From: Casuarina equisetifolia
Taxonomy: Eukaryota; Streptophyta; Magnoliopsida; Fagales; Casuarinaceae
Reading direction: 5' to 3'
NCBI GenBank assembly: GCA_028551475.1
Contig: CM052354.1
Coordinates: 124,001 to 188,000, forward strand
Length of the DNA: 64,000 nt
The position numbers were made by a program, and so were the translations under genes. Positions 1 through 10,949 of this stretch are shown piece by piece (positions within the stretch are counted from its first letter, which is position 1; each line of letters starts with the position of its first letter). Under the pieces are notes generated by a model. That model was not told the origin of the DNA. It searched no databases and saw only the letters and a list, made by a program, of their open reading frames with translations.

Positions 1-90
1 TCCTTGCTGAGCAGCATCTCTTAAACTCTGATCCATTCCCCCCGAGCGATAGTCCTTTGGAGGAATATAGGGAGTGGGAAGCTCGGCCAT
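1..90 (-). CDS. Ankyrin-repeat protein, N-terminal end (runs off the left edge)
   Basis: The minus strand reads an open frame of 30 codons from an ATG at 90 to the window edge. It begins MAELPTPYIPPKDY and reaches an internal methionine at 36, followed by DQSLRDAAQQG. That last segment is the usual opening of plant ankyrin-PGG proteins, just before the first ankyrin repeat. Either ATG could be the start. The relic at 679-1035 shows the same arrangement (ATG GC. GAG CTT, then a second in-frame ATG), which favours the upstream one. No lesion is visible in the part present. The gene body lies outside the window, so intactness and function cannot be judged. Being the leftmost member of the minus-strand array is the main context. 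Confidence 0.7.
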   Translation of the reverse strand, partial: MAELPTPYIPPKDYRSGGMDQSLRDAAQQG

Positions 91-269
91 CCTCTTCTTA
101 TAAGGTTGGATCAGGCACAGGGCTTTCTATCTAAATGTAAATTCCGGCCACGTAACAAAGGCCATGAGTTTAATTTTGTTTGCTGTTAACTAGGTGGAAA
201 AAGATGTATCGTTGTTTATAGATACTCTTCTGAGCAAGTTTTTGCTTTTATTTTATCTTCTTTTCCAGG

Positions 270-610
270 ATAGGTTACGACATGATTCATGAAAAGATAA
301 AGGAACTGTCCAAAAGAAAAAAAAAATAGAAGAATAAAGAGAAAAGAGAAAGGAGAAGTTCTACATGTGTTAAAGGCGACTAGACGTACAAAATCAGAAA
401 GAAAAAAGAAAAATGAGACCAAAAAAAGGATCTCATTTTCATACTAAAACCATGATAAAAATGAAAAAGAAGAAAATATAAGGTAGAAAGAACCAATTCA
501 CATAACTATAGCATCCCAAATACACAAAAAAAGAAAAAGAAAAAAAAGAGTAAGGGGACAATTAAGGATTTAACAAAGACAAAGAAAAATTCAAACTGAC
601 CGTTTGAAAG
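270..610. repeat. Purine-rich dispersed repeat, family R1 (copy 0)
   Basis: A stretch strongly biased to A and G on the plus strand. It shares phrases with copies at 1140-2010, 36420-37240 and 61140-61880: 'catgattca(t/c)gaa', 'catcccaaa(t/c)..acaaaa' and 'aaggattaaacaaag'. No coding frame looks real; the predicted reading frames are poly-Lys or poly-Phe. It occupies the space between the left-edge ankyrin gene and the relic at 679-1035. Confidence 0.6.
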
Positions 611-678
611 ATTTGCATGCATCTGATTCTTAGTAGTACCAATTATGTGCCGGCCGGAGTTTGTCACCCCACTCCGCT

Positions 679-1035
679 TTAAAAGTAGACAGCGAACCAT
701 ATCGGTCTGTCTATGTCGCAAAGCAGGTCGCATGGCGGTGTACCCATTTCAGGACCTCCATGGCGAACTTGGTTTGCAGTATGTGATGGATTTCCAACAA
801 ATGGAATCTCATCGGGCCTCTCCAGAACTTTTGCGTCAGTTAGTATCAATGAGTATAAGCCATAAACGCTTCCTTGTTGAGGAGCAACTCTCAGACTCAC
901 ATTCATTCCTTGGGAAGTGACAGTCGATGGGATAGTTTTCATATGAGAGCGAGGAGTGATATTGCGGCGAATGCAAACACGAAGCTCTGCCATCCTGCTT
1001 TTATGGTGTTCGATCAGGCATGGCGCTCTGGGCAC
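679..1035 (-). pseudogene. Ankyrin-repeat gene relic, N-terminal exon fragment
   Basis: On the minus strand the frame runs MAEL..., then from 906 MNVSLRVAPQQGSVYGLYSL, then VLERPDEIPFV. This aligns with the start of paralogues C and D (ACLSVA..GNIDELYSL, VLEKF.KIPFVETPLHAA). Near 770-785 about 15 bp are missing relative to the paralogues. The frame then shifts, and the next ankyrin helix (KFAMEVL) is read only in another frame before stops. Nothing matching the rest of exon 1, the intron or the PGG exon follows. The family builds ankyrin stacks on a membrane-anchored PGG module. This copy keeps under one repeat and is non-functional. Confidence in the assignment rests on the diagnostic EIPFV segment. 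Confidence 0.75.
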
Positions 1036-1139
1036 AGTTGTAGGAATCTTCTCCTGTCACAGAACTACGAATATAATATTGTTTGTAGACGAGGAGTAAA
1101 ATTTGTCTGCTGTATGTAGCTCTTTCTAATACATGCTTG

Positions 1140-2010
1140 GACCAAGGTTGTTTCGGATCCAAGTAGTTGTAGGAACTTCTTTGGGATCCAGATATCATTG
1201 CCGTAACTAGTGGCCATTAGTTTTTTTTACCGACAAGAAGAGAAATTGAAGTTTGTCTCGAGAATTGGTTTTGGGATCAAACCCATTCTGCGGCCCAATA
1301 ACATCTTATTCTTTGGCACTCAAACCTATTTCAAGTACTGAGAAAGAAAGCTTAGGTGGTTCTAAACAGTTCCTTGGAGTTTTGTCCATTACAGGTTTCT
1401 TTGTTTTTAGTTCTTTAAAAAGCAATAAGTGATTTTATAATACATTATTGTATAGTCTACAAATTTCAAATGAAATTATTGATTTTTTTTTTCTTAATAA
1501 TGATGGCCGATGATGGCATGATTCACGAAGAGAAAAACGACCAAAAAAAAGAAAAAAGAAAAAGAAAAAGGAAGATCCCGCAAAAGAGAAGAAGACAAAG
1601 AAAAAGACAAAAAAAGAAAAAAAAAAAAGAGAAAGAAAAAAGGAAAAATGGAAGACAAGACAAAGGAACCTATTCGCATGCTTTAAGGATTCCAAATATA
1701 CCAAATAAAGAGGAAAGATGAAATATAGTATGTTCTAAGGATTAAACAAAGATAACTCGACCATTCATTACAAAAAGTGAGTTTAGTTGTCTTGGAAAAA
1801 GAAAGGGCTAACCTCGTAGGTTCAAACCAAAACAAAGGGTGTTTAGTTGGGAAGGAACAATCCTAAAAAGGTGTTAGAAAGTGAACTTGATTTGCAATAT
1901 ATATATAGTTTTGCTAACGTTGTAAGTGCTTGTTTGGGTACATTTTGTTTCTTCTTCTATGAAGTGTTCTTGTGGCTAAAAGAATATGTACATTCAGTTC
2001 AAACGTTCTT
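1140..2010. repeat. Dispersed repeat family R1 (copy 1), with a polypurine core
   Basis: Matches 36420-37240 over its first half: 'ggatcca.gt.gttgtagga', 'ttggttttgggatc', 'gagaaagaaagctta', 'tttgtcca..a.aggtttctttg'. It matches 61170-61880 over its second half: 'catt.a.aacaaaaa.tga.ttta' and 'ggttcaaaccaaaa'. Positions 1515-1660 are almost entirely A and G on the plus strand. No target duplication or terminal repeat was found, so the class is unknown. Confidence 0.6.
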
Positions 2011-2249
2011 TTATAACATACTCTATATTAAATGTAACATCCTAAGAGGGCATATAAAAAGAATTATTAATACAAATAATGAATTTTAAGACAAAATATA
2101 GATGTAAAAATAGTAATCTTTATCATTTATGCATCAACCATAAAGTAATTAGAGTATTAAAATCCTCAACACTTGAAGACTTGCGGTCTGTTACGTGTTT
2201 CCTGAATATTATACCAGTAGAATGTTTGTTTTGTACTCTGCTCTTTATT
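2011..2249. other. AT-rich spacer, nothing recognised
   Basis: AT-rich sequence without a convincing frame or known element. From about 2150 it begins to match the downstream module of the ankyrin paralogues at 17930-18060 and 42280-42420. Confidence 0.5.
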
Positions 2250-3016
2250 ATTGATGTGTAGATTCCTCTCTGGTTTTGGATGATTTGTTGAACCGTGTAG
2301 TTAGTGTAGCTGATCACTAAACTGGAGAGGAGCCTTAGTGAGTGAAAATCCAATATCTGTAAACGTGAAGGAGGCTAGAGGGAAATTCAAGACTAGAACA
2401 CACAGGCCTTACTCCTTCCAAGGAGCTATGCCTTAATTTTCTTGAAAATAACTGAACCTGTAAACGTATTTCTTTCAATTCTACAACACAATTTCCAGCC
2501 GATCCAGCAAATAAAAACCAGTTCCTTTCTCCACCTTTGACACCAGTACATTGTCAAGAGCCATAAACCTTCTTTTGCTGGTCGTTCTTGGTTTGGCGAA
2601 AGCCCACTCAAAAGCACAGACATGATGAAAAATCTCACAAGCAGAATAGCTAATTATACTCTCAAGACTTCATGCCCAAATAGTCTTACGCAAATCAAAC
2701 ACACTCAAAAGACAATACTCATTCACGAATTCTCCACTCTCAGGAGTTATTCTTACAAACATTACACTGGATAGGAAGGAAACCCACAATCTTTGTGACT
2801 CTAATTAACAGCTGGGGGCAAACGGTTAAGCAGACGCTTCTCTCCAAACCACACATATGGGGGCCGAAAAAGGTGAAGGAGAATGAAGTTCGGAAGCAAG
2901 GGAAAGAAAGTGGAAGAGGGGGCCGATCGAGGCAAAAATGGAGGAAAATGGCCGAGAGAGAGAGAGAGAAAGGATACGAAAGGTGGGAGTGGGAGTGGGA
3001 GTGGTGCTAGTTAGGC
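2250..3016. repeat. Duplicated 3'-flank module of the ankyrin genes (copy beside gene A)
   Basis: Lies just downstream of gene A and recurs downstream of the other paralogues at 15130-15790, 18060-18540, 20170-20830, 42420-42900 and (partly) 56650-56995. Recognisable phrases include 'ccttccaaggag.catgcc', 'tcacaagcagaat' and 'ctctccaaaccacacatatg'. No member has a conserved reading frame, so it is shared non-coding flank. It carries a short GA repeat (2953-2970) and a GTGGGA hexamer repeat (about 2984-3006). Confidence 0.75.
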
Positions 3017-3731
3017 TCAAGCAGTTTCCTCTCGAGGGAGAAGTTTCTGGTCAATTCTTCTTTGCCTCGCAAGGACACAGAAAGCCAAGAAAAACAAAAA
3101 CAATAAAACCGAGAATGACACAATTACAAAAATATCCCGCAACCTCGTACTTTTAAAACCTGGAAAAGTGACACGCACTGCTGCAATTTAAGCAACAGAA
3201 GCGACCACGAGGAGGGGCTTCGAGACCATGGTACTAATTCTTCCAGAAGGGAGGAGGATAGCTAATATAATTATCAGATAGACCAAGTACGCAGCATTCA
3301 TCGCCGTCAGAATCACGAAGACGGGAGCTTCCATGATGGCTGTCCCGGCAGCGTGTGATAGCTTACCTGTAGAGCTAGACGAATTAGCTGCAGGAGAATA
3401 AGAGTCTTCTTGCCATGTTCCTCCCGGAGGGCTGAGTGTTGCTTAATGTCATAAGCAGCGTAACAACTACCAACAAATTCTCGCGGGTATCGTCAGTGAC
3501 TTGTTCCCCCCCACGCCTGATGAATATGTATAACTTCTGATCAATTAGGAAAGCAAAGTTAATGAGATTTGCAAGTCCATCTCGGAGAGAAGCCCAAGTT
3601 CCATGTCGGGGTCTGGCACGACGCAGTAAATCTTCCCTACAGGATTGCCCTTTTAAGATGTCAAACGCTATCTGACCATCTACATCTTTGACGCCTTTAT
3701 CAACTCCAAAATCCAGTAACCAGCCCACGAC

Positions 3732-3865
3732 CTGCATAATGTAGAAACATAAAATTAATCGTAAGAGATGAACGAAAAGAGAAAAAGCAATCGTACAAGA
3801 TTGACCTCCGTTATTCGAAGTCCATTCTCCATTTTTAATAGAAAACATGAATGAAGATGACTTGC
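3732..3865 (-). other. Intron of gene A with a GC donor
   Basis: Exon 1 ends ...CAATATAAG and the intron opens GCAAGT. It closes ...TACATTATGCAG before GTCGTGGGCTGG. Genes D and F have GTAAGC/GTAAGT at the same place. GC-AG introns are a known minor class that can splice, so this need not be inactivating. Confidence 0.7.
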
Positions 3866-4150
3866 CTTATATTGATTTTTAGATGCTGCAATGTGCAAGA
3901 GAGTATTGACTCCTTCATCCTCCAAGTTCAGCAAAGTACTTTCCCAAGAAGAGGCATCTTTAAAGCAAGCCCGCTTAAGCCATTTCAGTAGGAAATGCAA
4001 AGCATCAAACTTCTCATTTTTCAAGGCAATATGCAGAGCACTCTCATTCTGAATTGTAAGATCGACAATGGATTCTGGAGTCTTACAAAGAAACTCGGCC
4101 AAAAGATCTCTGTTTCCTGTTTTGGCAGCATAATGCAAAGGAGTCACACC

Positions 4151-4155
4151 CTCCT
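4151..4155. repeat. Target-site duplication of copia-1, left copy (CTCCT)
   Basis: CTCCT directly abuts the left LTR and is repeated at 9694-9698 beyond the right LTR. Joining the flanks across one copy restores the ankyrin reading frame seen in paralogues C and D. Confidence 0.95.
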
Positions 4156-4466
4156 TGTAAGGATGGTTCCAAGGATCATTCACAATGCACACATACTTGC
4201 AAGAGTATATAGAGTGGTTCGGGCCTAAAAAGGTACCCTACTTTCACTTTGGGGGCAGCTCTTTCTTCTCCGGTGGGGTTACAATGAAGTCGAGTTTCTC
4301 TTGTTACAAACTCCACTCACGGCAGCAGCTCACTATCTCTCACCTGTTTCACTCTCACCCACACATAGTGTACTAAAAACACATGACACGGTGTCATGGT
4401 CATTCACTTAACAAATGGTGAAATGACCAACAAGTTCCAACACTATATATATTACAATATATAACA
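4156..4466 (-). repeat. Copia-1 3' LTR
   Basis: 311 bp, reading TGTTATATATTG...CCTTACA on the minus strand. It pairs with 9384-9693; the differences are mostly transitions plus a 1-bp gap. The sequence just inside is the polypurine tract. Confidence 0.95.
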
Positions 4467-4480
4467 ATTCTCCCCCTTGG
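4467..4480 (-). other. Copia-1 polypurine tract
   Basis: On the minus strand CCAAGGGGGAGAAT directly precedes the 3' LTR. This is the expected plus-strand primer position and base composition. Confidence 0.85.
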
Positions 4481-4559
4481 AATATATATAGTGCAACATC
4501 CCTATACCATAGGTACAAATAGCTGCTCATAATGTAAAGAGGCTGCCCCCACCTGAGCT

Positions 4560-7500
4560 CTAGCTCCTGAGCCCAGCATAAGTTGAGCTTATGCTCAACT
4601 TGTCTCTGTCGACCACCTTGGTCAACATGTCTGCCAAATTCTCTGAGGTGTGGATCTTCTTCAACTTCACATGTCCATCCTCCACCACTTGCTTGATGAA
4701 GTGATATCTTCTCTCAATATGCTTTGACTTAGAGTGGAACGTTGCATTCTTGGCAAGGTGAATGGCATTCTGACTGTCTGTCCATAATGCATTATCCTCT
4801 AGCTTCAAGCCAAGCTCCTCTAAGAAACCCTGCAACCAAATGAACTCTTTTGCCCCTTCAGTTGTTGCTATATACTCTACTCCGTAGAAGACAATGCTAT
4901 CACTGATTGTAACTTGGACATCCAATTGACAGCTGTTCCTTCAACTGTAAAGATGTAACCTATGGTACTCCTACCACCATCAGGATCTCCTGATAAGTCA
5001 GCATCCACATAACCCTGAAGACTGAGTTCTGAACCTACAAAGTGAAGACAATAAGAAGAATTTCCTTGCAAATATCTGAAAATCCATTTAACCGCATCCC
5101 AATGCAACTTTCCAGGTTTGTTCATAAATCTGCTCACCACGCCAACTGCCTGCGCAATATCTGGCCTCGTACTAACCATGGCATACATCAAACTACCCAC
5201 CGCTGAAGCATAAAGGACATTCTTCATGAATTTTCGTTCCTCATCTGTTTGTGGACAATCTTTCAGCAATAGTCTAAAGTGTCTTGCAAGAGGTTGTGCC
5301 ACTGGCTTCGGATATTTCAAATTGAACCTCTCGACCAATCTCTCAACATAGTCCTGTTGAGAAAGCTTCAACACCCGCTTCTTTCTATCACGAGTGATCT
5401 TCATACCAAGGATCTGCTTTGCCGCTCTAAGATCTTTCATTGAGAAGCGACTCTTAAGTTGATTCTTCAAACCAACTATATCCTGCATATTTGCTCCACA
5501 AACAAGCATGTCATCAACATACAAGATTAGGATAAGAAAATTACCTGATGGTGCCTTCTTGAAATACACACAATGATCACTTGAGCATTTGTCAAACTTC
5601 TACTCCCTCATGAAATTATCAAATTTCAAATACCATTGTCTAGGAGCCTGTTTCAGACCATATAAACCCTTCTTGAGTTTACACACTAACTTTTCTTTTC
5701 CTCTAACCTCAAGTCCCTTAGGCTGATACATGTAAAGCTCTTCCTCCAAATCCCCATGAAGAAAGGCTGTCTTCACATTTAACTACTCTAGATGAAGATC
5801 CAAAATAGCTATCATACTCAACATCACCTGTACTGACGTCATCTTAACCACTGGAGCAAATATCTCCTCAAAATTTATTCCCTTTTTCTACGCATATCCC
5901 TTGATAACAAGTTTAGCCTTATAGCACTTACTTCCATCTGCCTCATTCTTGATCCTGTATATCCATCTTGAATGCAACACCCATTTACCCTTAGGCAACT
6001 AAATCATATCCTAAGTTTGGTTAGACAATAAAGAGTCATACTTTTCATTCATGGCTTGTTCCCACTTGGCTTTTGCAACGTAATCCAAAGCCTTCTGCCT
6101 ATTCTGGGGCTCACCTGCATCGATATACAAAATGTAATTCAAAGATGGAGAATACCTAAAAAGAGCACGCCTCTTTCTAGTGGATCTCCTCACTGATGGA
6201 GTAGGAGGTGAAGTATAAGACTGATCCTTTGGTGTACTCTCTGAAGCATCTGGTGTACTCTCCTAAGAAGAAGCTGGGGAAGAAGGCTCCTGAGGACTAT
6301 CACTGACTGATTCCTCTGGAGCATCCAATTTTGTATCAATCACATCAGACTTCTTTTGCACTTCCTACTCTTTCTTGTCCTTATACAACTTATCCTCATT
6401 AAACACAATATCTCGGAACCTGTACATCCTCTTTCCACCATCCCATTGTCTATAACCATACTCATCTCCACCATATCCTAGGAAATAGTACTTATGAGCT
6501 TTGAGGTCCAACTTACCCTTATTCTGATCCTTGACAAGCGCATAAGCCTCACACCCAAATACCTTGAGATATGAGTAATCTATTTGCTTTCCCATCCACC
6601 TCTCTTTGGGAACATCAAAATTCAACATTATAGAAGGGCTTCTATTCAACAAGAATACTGCTATATTAAAAGCATCGCCCTAATAGTACTATGGAAGTCC
6701 TGCATGATGAATCATGGCTCTCCCTCTCTCTAGAATAGTGCAGTTCAACCGCTCTACAACTCCATTTTCTTAAGGAGTTCCTGGGGTAACCTTAATCCTT
6801 TTGATTCCCTCTCTTGAACATAAATCATCAAATTCTTTGCTACAATATTCACCCCCATTATCAGATTTAAGAGCTTGATCATCATATTTGTTTAATTCTC
6901 AATCAAACTCTTCCACTTCTTAAACACCTCAAACACATTAGATTTGTTCTTCATCATATAGATCTAGGACTTTCTTATACAATCATCAATGAAAGTCACA
7001 AAGTACCTCGAACCTCCAAGCGAAGCAACCTGGGCTGGCCCCCATACATCTGTATGAACCAACTCTAATTCTCTTTTTCTCCTCTTAGGCCCATCTCAAA
7101 GAAATCTAACTCTTTTCATCTTTCCCAATGTGCAATCCTCACAGAATTCCAAATCAAGATCTTTCAAGCCTTTAAACTTTCCCTTTGATTGCAATACCTC
7201 GAGACCCTTCTCACTCATGTGTCCAAGCCTCAAATGCCAAAGTCTTGAATCATTACGAGCTGTAACATTAACAGAGTTATACTGCACATTCTTCAGTAAA
7301 CACAATGTGCCATCTCTCTTACCTTTTATCACCAATAATGCTCCTTTAGTGATCTTGTAGCCACCTTCACCCAGATGGGAACAATACCCTTCATTGTCAA
7401 GGGTAGTAGTCGAGATCAAGTTCCTTCTGAGCTCTAGAATATGCCTTACATTATTCAAAGTAAGTAAACAACCATTTGACAAAGTCAAAGCAATTTTGCA

Positions 7501-8505
7501 TAAATGGTCATCTCCTAGTAACACTCCTCTATAATCACCTGAAGCGTAGCTCGTGAAGAGCTCTTTGCATGGAGTAGCATGATTGGAGGCACCTGAATCT
7601 ATCACCCATGAATCATCTCCTGTAGCTATAGCAGATAGTACCATCAGCTCTACAAAGTTTGTTGAATTATCATCCGATGTATCTTTTGAAGCCTGATTAA
7701 TCTGTTGCTGATTAGTCTGTCTCTTGGGAGCATGACAATCCTTCTTGAAATGTCCAGTCTTACCACAATTCCAACATTCTGCCTTGGTTGACTCTCTGCT
7801 CTGTGATCTCCCCCTAGGCCTTGACTTACCACGATTTCTACCTTTTTGTCCCCTATTTCTATCTTGTCTCCTCCCATCTCTACCCCTGTTGCTACTACTA
7901 GCTAAGTAAGCAGGGGAAGTCTTAGAACTAAAAGCTTCTCCTGAAGATCTTCGTCTCAAATCTTTTGACATGACTGTTCCAATAACATCATTAAAATTCA
8001 GTTTTCCCTTAGCTAATCCAGTAATGAACATAACCAATGGATCCTAGCTACTCGGTAGAGTGGTTAAGAAATTCGTTGCATTAACATCATCATCATAGTC
8101 AACACTAATTGCCTTCAATTGATGAACCAACGAATTAAATTCATTCATATGCTCTTGCATAGGACGACTGTCATCATGCTCCATCTTATGGAGCCTCTTG
8201 GTAAGGAACACCTTGTTCGTGGAGGAAGATGTTTGATACATTCTTTCCAAAGCCTCCATACAACTCTTTGCTATGGTTTCTTCACTGACATTCATTATAA
8301 TTAAGGGATCCAAAGCCAACCTAATTAAACCAAGAGTCTTTTTGTCTAACAAATCCCAATGTTTATCAGACATACTTGTTGGCTTACTCTCTTTACCTTC
8401 AATGGCCAATATCATATTATCCTTTTGATATAAGTAATCTATGAATTGAGTCTTCCACAATCCAAAATTAGTGCCATTAAACTTCTCAATTAGGAATGCT
8501 TCCAT
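4560..8505 (-). pseudogene. Copia-1 gag-pol polyprotein, broken
   Basis: Starts at ATG 8505 (MEAFLIEKFNGTNFGLWK), a typical copia gag. The zinc knuckle is C-W-N-C-G-K-T-G-H-F-K-K-D-C. Protease shows W-V-I-D-S-G-A-S-N-H. The integrase zinc finger (RLGHMSEKGL...CEDCTLGK) is followed by a core that keeps all three acidic residues: VHTDVWGP (near 7045), KSDNGGEY (near 6855) and VVERLN (near 6740). Reverse transcriptase has LYVDDML (near 5530) and RNase H ends SKHIERRYHFI...DMLTKVV. In-frame stops sit near 8048 (Trp position, LPSS*DPLV), 7097, 6970, 6770, 6000 and 5600. A frameshift lies in RNase H near 4880. Most stops fit a C-to-T or G-to-A change of a sense codon, which is inferred from family consensus. 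Not functional. Confidence 0.9.
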
Positions 8506-9365
8506 TTCAATAAGCTTCCCTTGAAAAAAATCCTTTTTTTAATATATAAAATGACCAAAATACCCCTCTGTACTTACCCAAAAATTCTGAAATAACCTCT
8601 AGAAAATCCATCAAAAACACCAGAACAAATACCTCAAAAACAGGATTGAAAAACCTTTCGACGCGTGTAATTTAAGAGCGAAATAGTGCTGCGCACGCGG
8701 CTACGCGTGGGGTCTGGCGCGTGTACTATACACGGGGTCAACGGTCAATGATCAAAGTCAATAGTCAACAGTCAACGTCAATGGTTTTGGTCAAATGGTT
8801 AAACATAGATCAGGTCGGGTCAGGTCTTGGGTCAAGTCGGGTTGGTCAAATTCAAATCGGGTCAAGTCGGATCTCTGGGTCAAACTAGATCGGACTCGGT
8901 CAAACAGTCAATGTTGACCGATCAACGGTCAATGGTTGACTAGTCAACGGTCAATGTTTGACCCATTGACTAGTTGGGTCTTTTTCACAGAAATGGGTCG
9001 AAACAGACCCAGTTCTCTCTTCGACGGGTTTTTGCCAATTTTAGCCACTCCACGGCCATTTCTGGTGGCATAAAAGCTACCAAAACATATATAAAGCCAC
9101 CACAAGTCCAATAGCACTGGATTTTCCACCAAAATCCGTCCAACAAAGAGAGAAATCCCGATTTCTCTCTTTGGCCAAGCGGGTGAGCAGTAACCCGTGA
9201 GCTTCAAGTGAATTTTCTGGCAATCTCCAGCCACCAATGGCCATTATCAAGCCGAAAAACACTTAGACTAGTTAAAGAGAAGAAGATACACACCTTAAAA
9301 AGCCCCGTTTAGCTCCAAAACACTCCGGCCAAAAAATCTTTCCTTGGAAGTAGAAACTCAAACTT
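8506..9365 (-). other. Copia-1 leader with a GTCAA/TTGAC repeat array
   Basis: Untranslated leader between the 5' LTR and gag. Positions 8735-8965 are packed with degenerate TTGACC/TTGACT units in the element's sense; I count about 15. Copia-2 has the same kind of array in its own leader. The remainder has no frame I would defend. Confidence 0.7.
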
Positions 9366-9381
9366 GAGCTCTTTGATACCA
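9366..9381 (-). other. Copia-1 primer-binding site
   Basis: Minus-strand TGGTATCAAAGAGCTC begins 2 bases inside the 5' LTR. It resembles the common plant copia site TGGTATCAGAGC, complementary to initiator-Met tRNA, with an extra A. Confidence 0.75.
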
Positions 9382-9383
9382 AT

Positions 9384-9693
9384 TGTAAGGATGGTTTCAA
9401 GGATCATTCACAACGCACACACACTTGCAAGAGTATGTAGAGTGGTCGGGCCTAGAAAGGTACCCTACTTCCACTTTGGGGGCAGCTCTTTCTTCTCCAG
9501 TGGGGTTACAATGAAGCCGAGCTTCTCTTGTTACAAACTCCACTTATGGCAGCAGCTCACTATCTCTCACCAGTTTCACTCTCACCCATACATAGTGTAC
9601 CAAAAACACACGATACGGTGTCATGGTCATTCATTTAACAAATGGTGAAATGACCAACAACTCCCAACACTATGTATATTACAATATATAACA
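9384..9693 (-). repeat. Copia-1 5' LTR
   Basis: 310 bp, TG...CA, paired with 4156-4466. It is followed at 9694-9698 by the right copy of the CTCCT duplication, after which exon 1 of gene A resumes. Confidence 0.95.
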
Positions 9694-10122
9694 CTCCTTT
9701 CTTTGAACACGAAGAAGTTCTTTATCAACTTTAAGTAGCTTGAGTACCACCAGGTGTTGATTGCTTTCCAGGGCAAGGCTCACAGTAGTTTGGCCCTCTT
9801 TATTCAGTTTTCTTGCAAATGAAGCCTTCAACCTCATGATCTCCAAGGCAAACGCGGTGTGCCCTGCAGACACTGTAGCATGTAAGGGAGTCTCAACAAA
9901 TGGAATCTTATCAAACTTTTCTAAAACACCTGCATCACTTTGTACCAATGAGTACAATTCATCAATATTTCCTCTTCGAGCAACACTTAAGCATACACTC
10001 AAATTCGTATCCATTTGTGGGAGAGTGATGGTCAATCAGATAGGTAAGAGGATGCTTGTAAAAGTTTCTAAAAAGGTGATAATATGGAGTGTTATTGTGC
10101 AAATGAGAGATGGGGGTTTTGT

Positions 10123-10129
10123 CTTTATA
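10123..10129 (-). promoter_or_regulatory. TATA box candidate of gene A
   Basis: Minus-strand CCCTATAAAG about 110 bp upstream of the gene A ATG. The aligned site in gene D reads CCCTATAAAAAG and in gene C CCCTGTAAAAAG. Positional conservation among paralogues is the evidence. Confidence 0.55.
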
Positions 10130-10850
10130 GGGGTGAATTGTCATTGGGTTAGTGACAAACCTTTTTCATAAACCTGCAACTAGCTATATGGAAAGACGGG
10201 TAGCTAGAACATTTATCAATTTGAAAGGAGGGCATGTGATCCCTTCTCGCCTACATCTTGCATCTAAGAAAATAATATACTTATATAATTATATCTAACA
10301 ATGTATATAATTACATTAATTGTGTTTACATCATGCCAAGGCAATGCACATCTTATAGCTTGCTGCCCCATAATGAAGCTACATGAATAAATAGACACTA
10401 CACAATCTCTTTAGAAAACAAATGTAACATTCTCTCCAATTCATTGCATTCAATTCGATTTAGCTTGTGTTTTCTTTAGAATATTATAACAACATTCTTT
10501 GCTTAAGTCCGTCTTATTAACTTTTGACTTTTTTATTCATTTAAATATTAAACTAATATTCTTTCTCCTTTTTAATGACCTTAGTATATGAAAATCTTGT
10601 GGATATAGAAACTGGTTCCACTATATTTGTTGTGCATATATTTATCACCTCATCGGATGCCATTCCCTTCAAATCTCATTCATGTTCCTTTCCTCCCACT
10701 CCCTATTGATCTTGGATTTTCCATTGCCAAAGTCAATAACATGGTTATGGTGTGGCATAACCACAACATACCAGATATCGCTACTCATTTAGATGCAAAA
10801 CAGATTGATATATCAATTTTCTTCAACAAATAACAATCTATTAAATGAAT
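10130..10850. repeat. Upstream module of gene A, shared with the other paralogues
   Basis: No gene. The sequence recurs upstream of gene C (22690-23380), in 33249-34800, and at 38520-38870 and 55080-55178. Shared phrases are 'cataatgaagctacatgaataaatagaca', 'acattctttgctt' and 'ttaacttttgactttttt'. It also includes the 'tttgttgtgcatatatttat.ac..catcggatgccat' segment that returns at 34560 and 38730. Confidence 0.65.
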
Positions 10851-10949
10851 ATTACAGAAAATAAATTAAATAAAGAGAAAAATAAGACAATAATTTATGT
10901 GAAAAACCTTAAAATGCAGAAGGAAAAATCACAAAGAAATTAGATCTCT

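Larger units (their letters stand above)
4156..9693 (-). mobile_element. Copia-1: Ty1/copia LTR retrotransposon, minus strand, degenerate
   Basis: 5.54 kb, flanked by CTCCT duplications, with LTRs of about 310 bp that start TG and end CA. In element order (right to left) it has a 5' LTR, a PBS resembling the initiator-Met tRNA complement, a GTCAA-rich leader, gag with zinc knuckle, protease, integrase, reverse transcriptase and RNase H, a polypurine tract and a 3' LTR. Integrase before reverse transcriptase is the copia order. My hand alignment of the LTRs counts about 21 differences in 310 bp, so the insertion is old. Several in-frame stops make it non-autonomous. It lies antisense to nothing: it is in the same direction as the ankyrin gene it disrupts. 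Confidence 0.95.
3017..10014 (-). pseudogene. Gene A: ankyrin-repeat/PGG-domain protein, split by a copia retrotransposon
   Basis: Exon 1 starts at ATG 10014 (MDTNLSVCLSVARRGN) and encodes ankyrin repeats (IPFVETPLHATVSAGHT; VTPLHYAAKTGN; NESALHIALKN; VNTLLHIAASKN). It ends at 3866. Copia-1 (4156-9693) interrupts it at the TPLHYAA repeat. The intron (3865-3732) begins GC rather than GT and ends ATGCAG. Exon 2 (3731-3017) gives VVGWLLDFGVDKG, a PGG domain (LSPPGGTWQED), hydrophobic spans and the tail RRIDQKLLPREETA. Further lesions are an apparent 8-bp deletion before the PGG motif (near 3450) that shifts the frame, and a TAA near 3200 where gene D has a Tyr codon. Without the insertion the protein would be shorter than C or D, because it lacks the QQKSIDA-type N-terminal repeats. 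The family is known for plasma-membrane signalling, but this copy cannot make it. Confidence 0.9.

Noticed and set aside
1435..1720. Lys-rich and Phe-rich frames on both strands
   Set aside because: Products of a polypurine tract, with no conservation among R1 copies.
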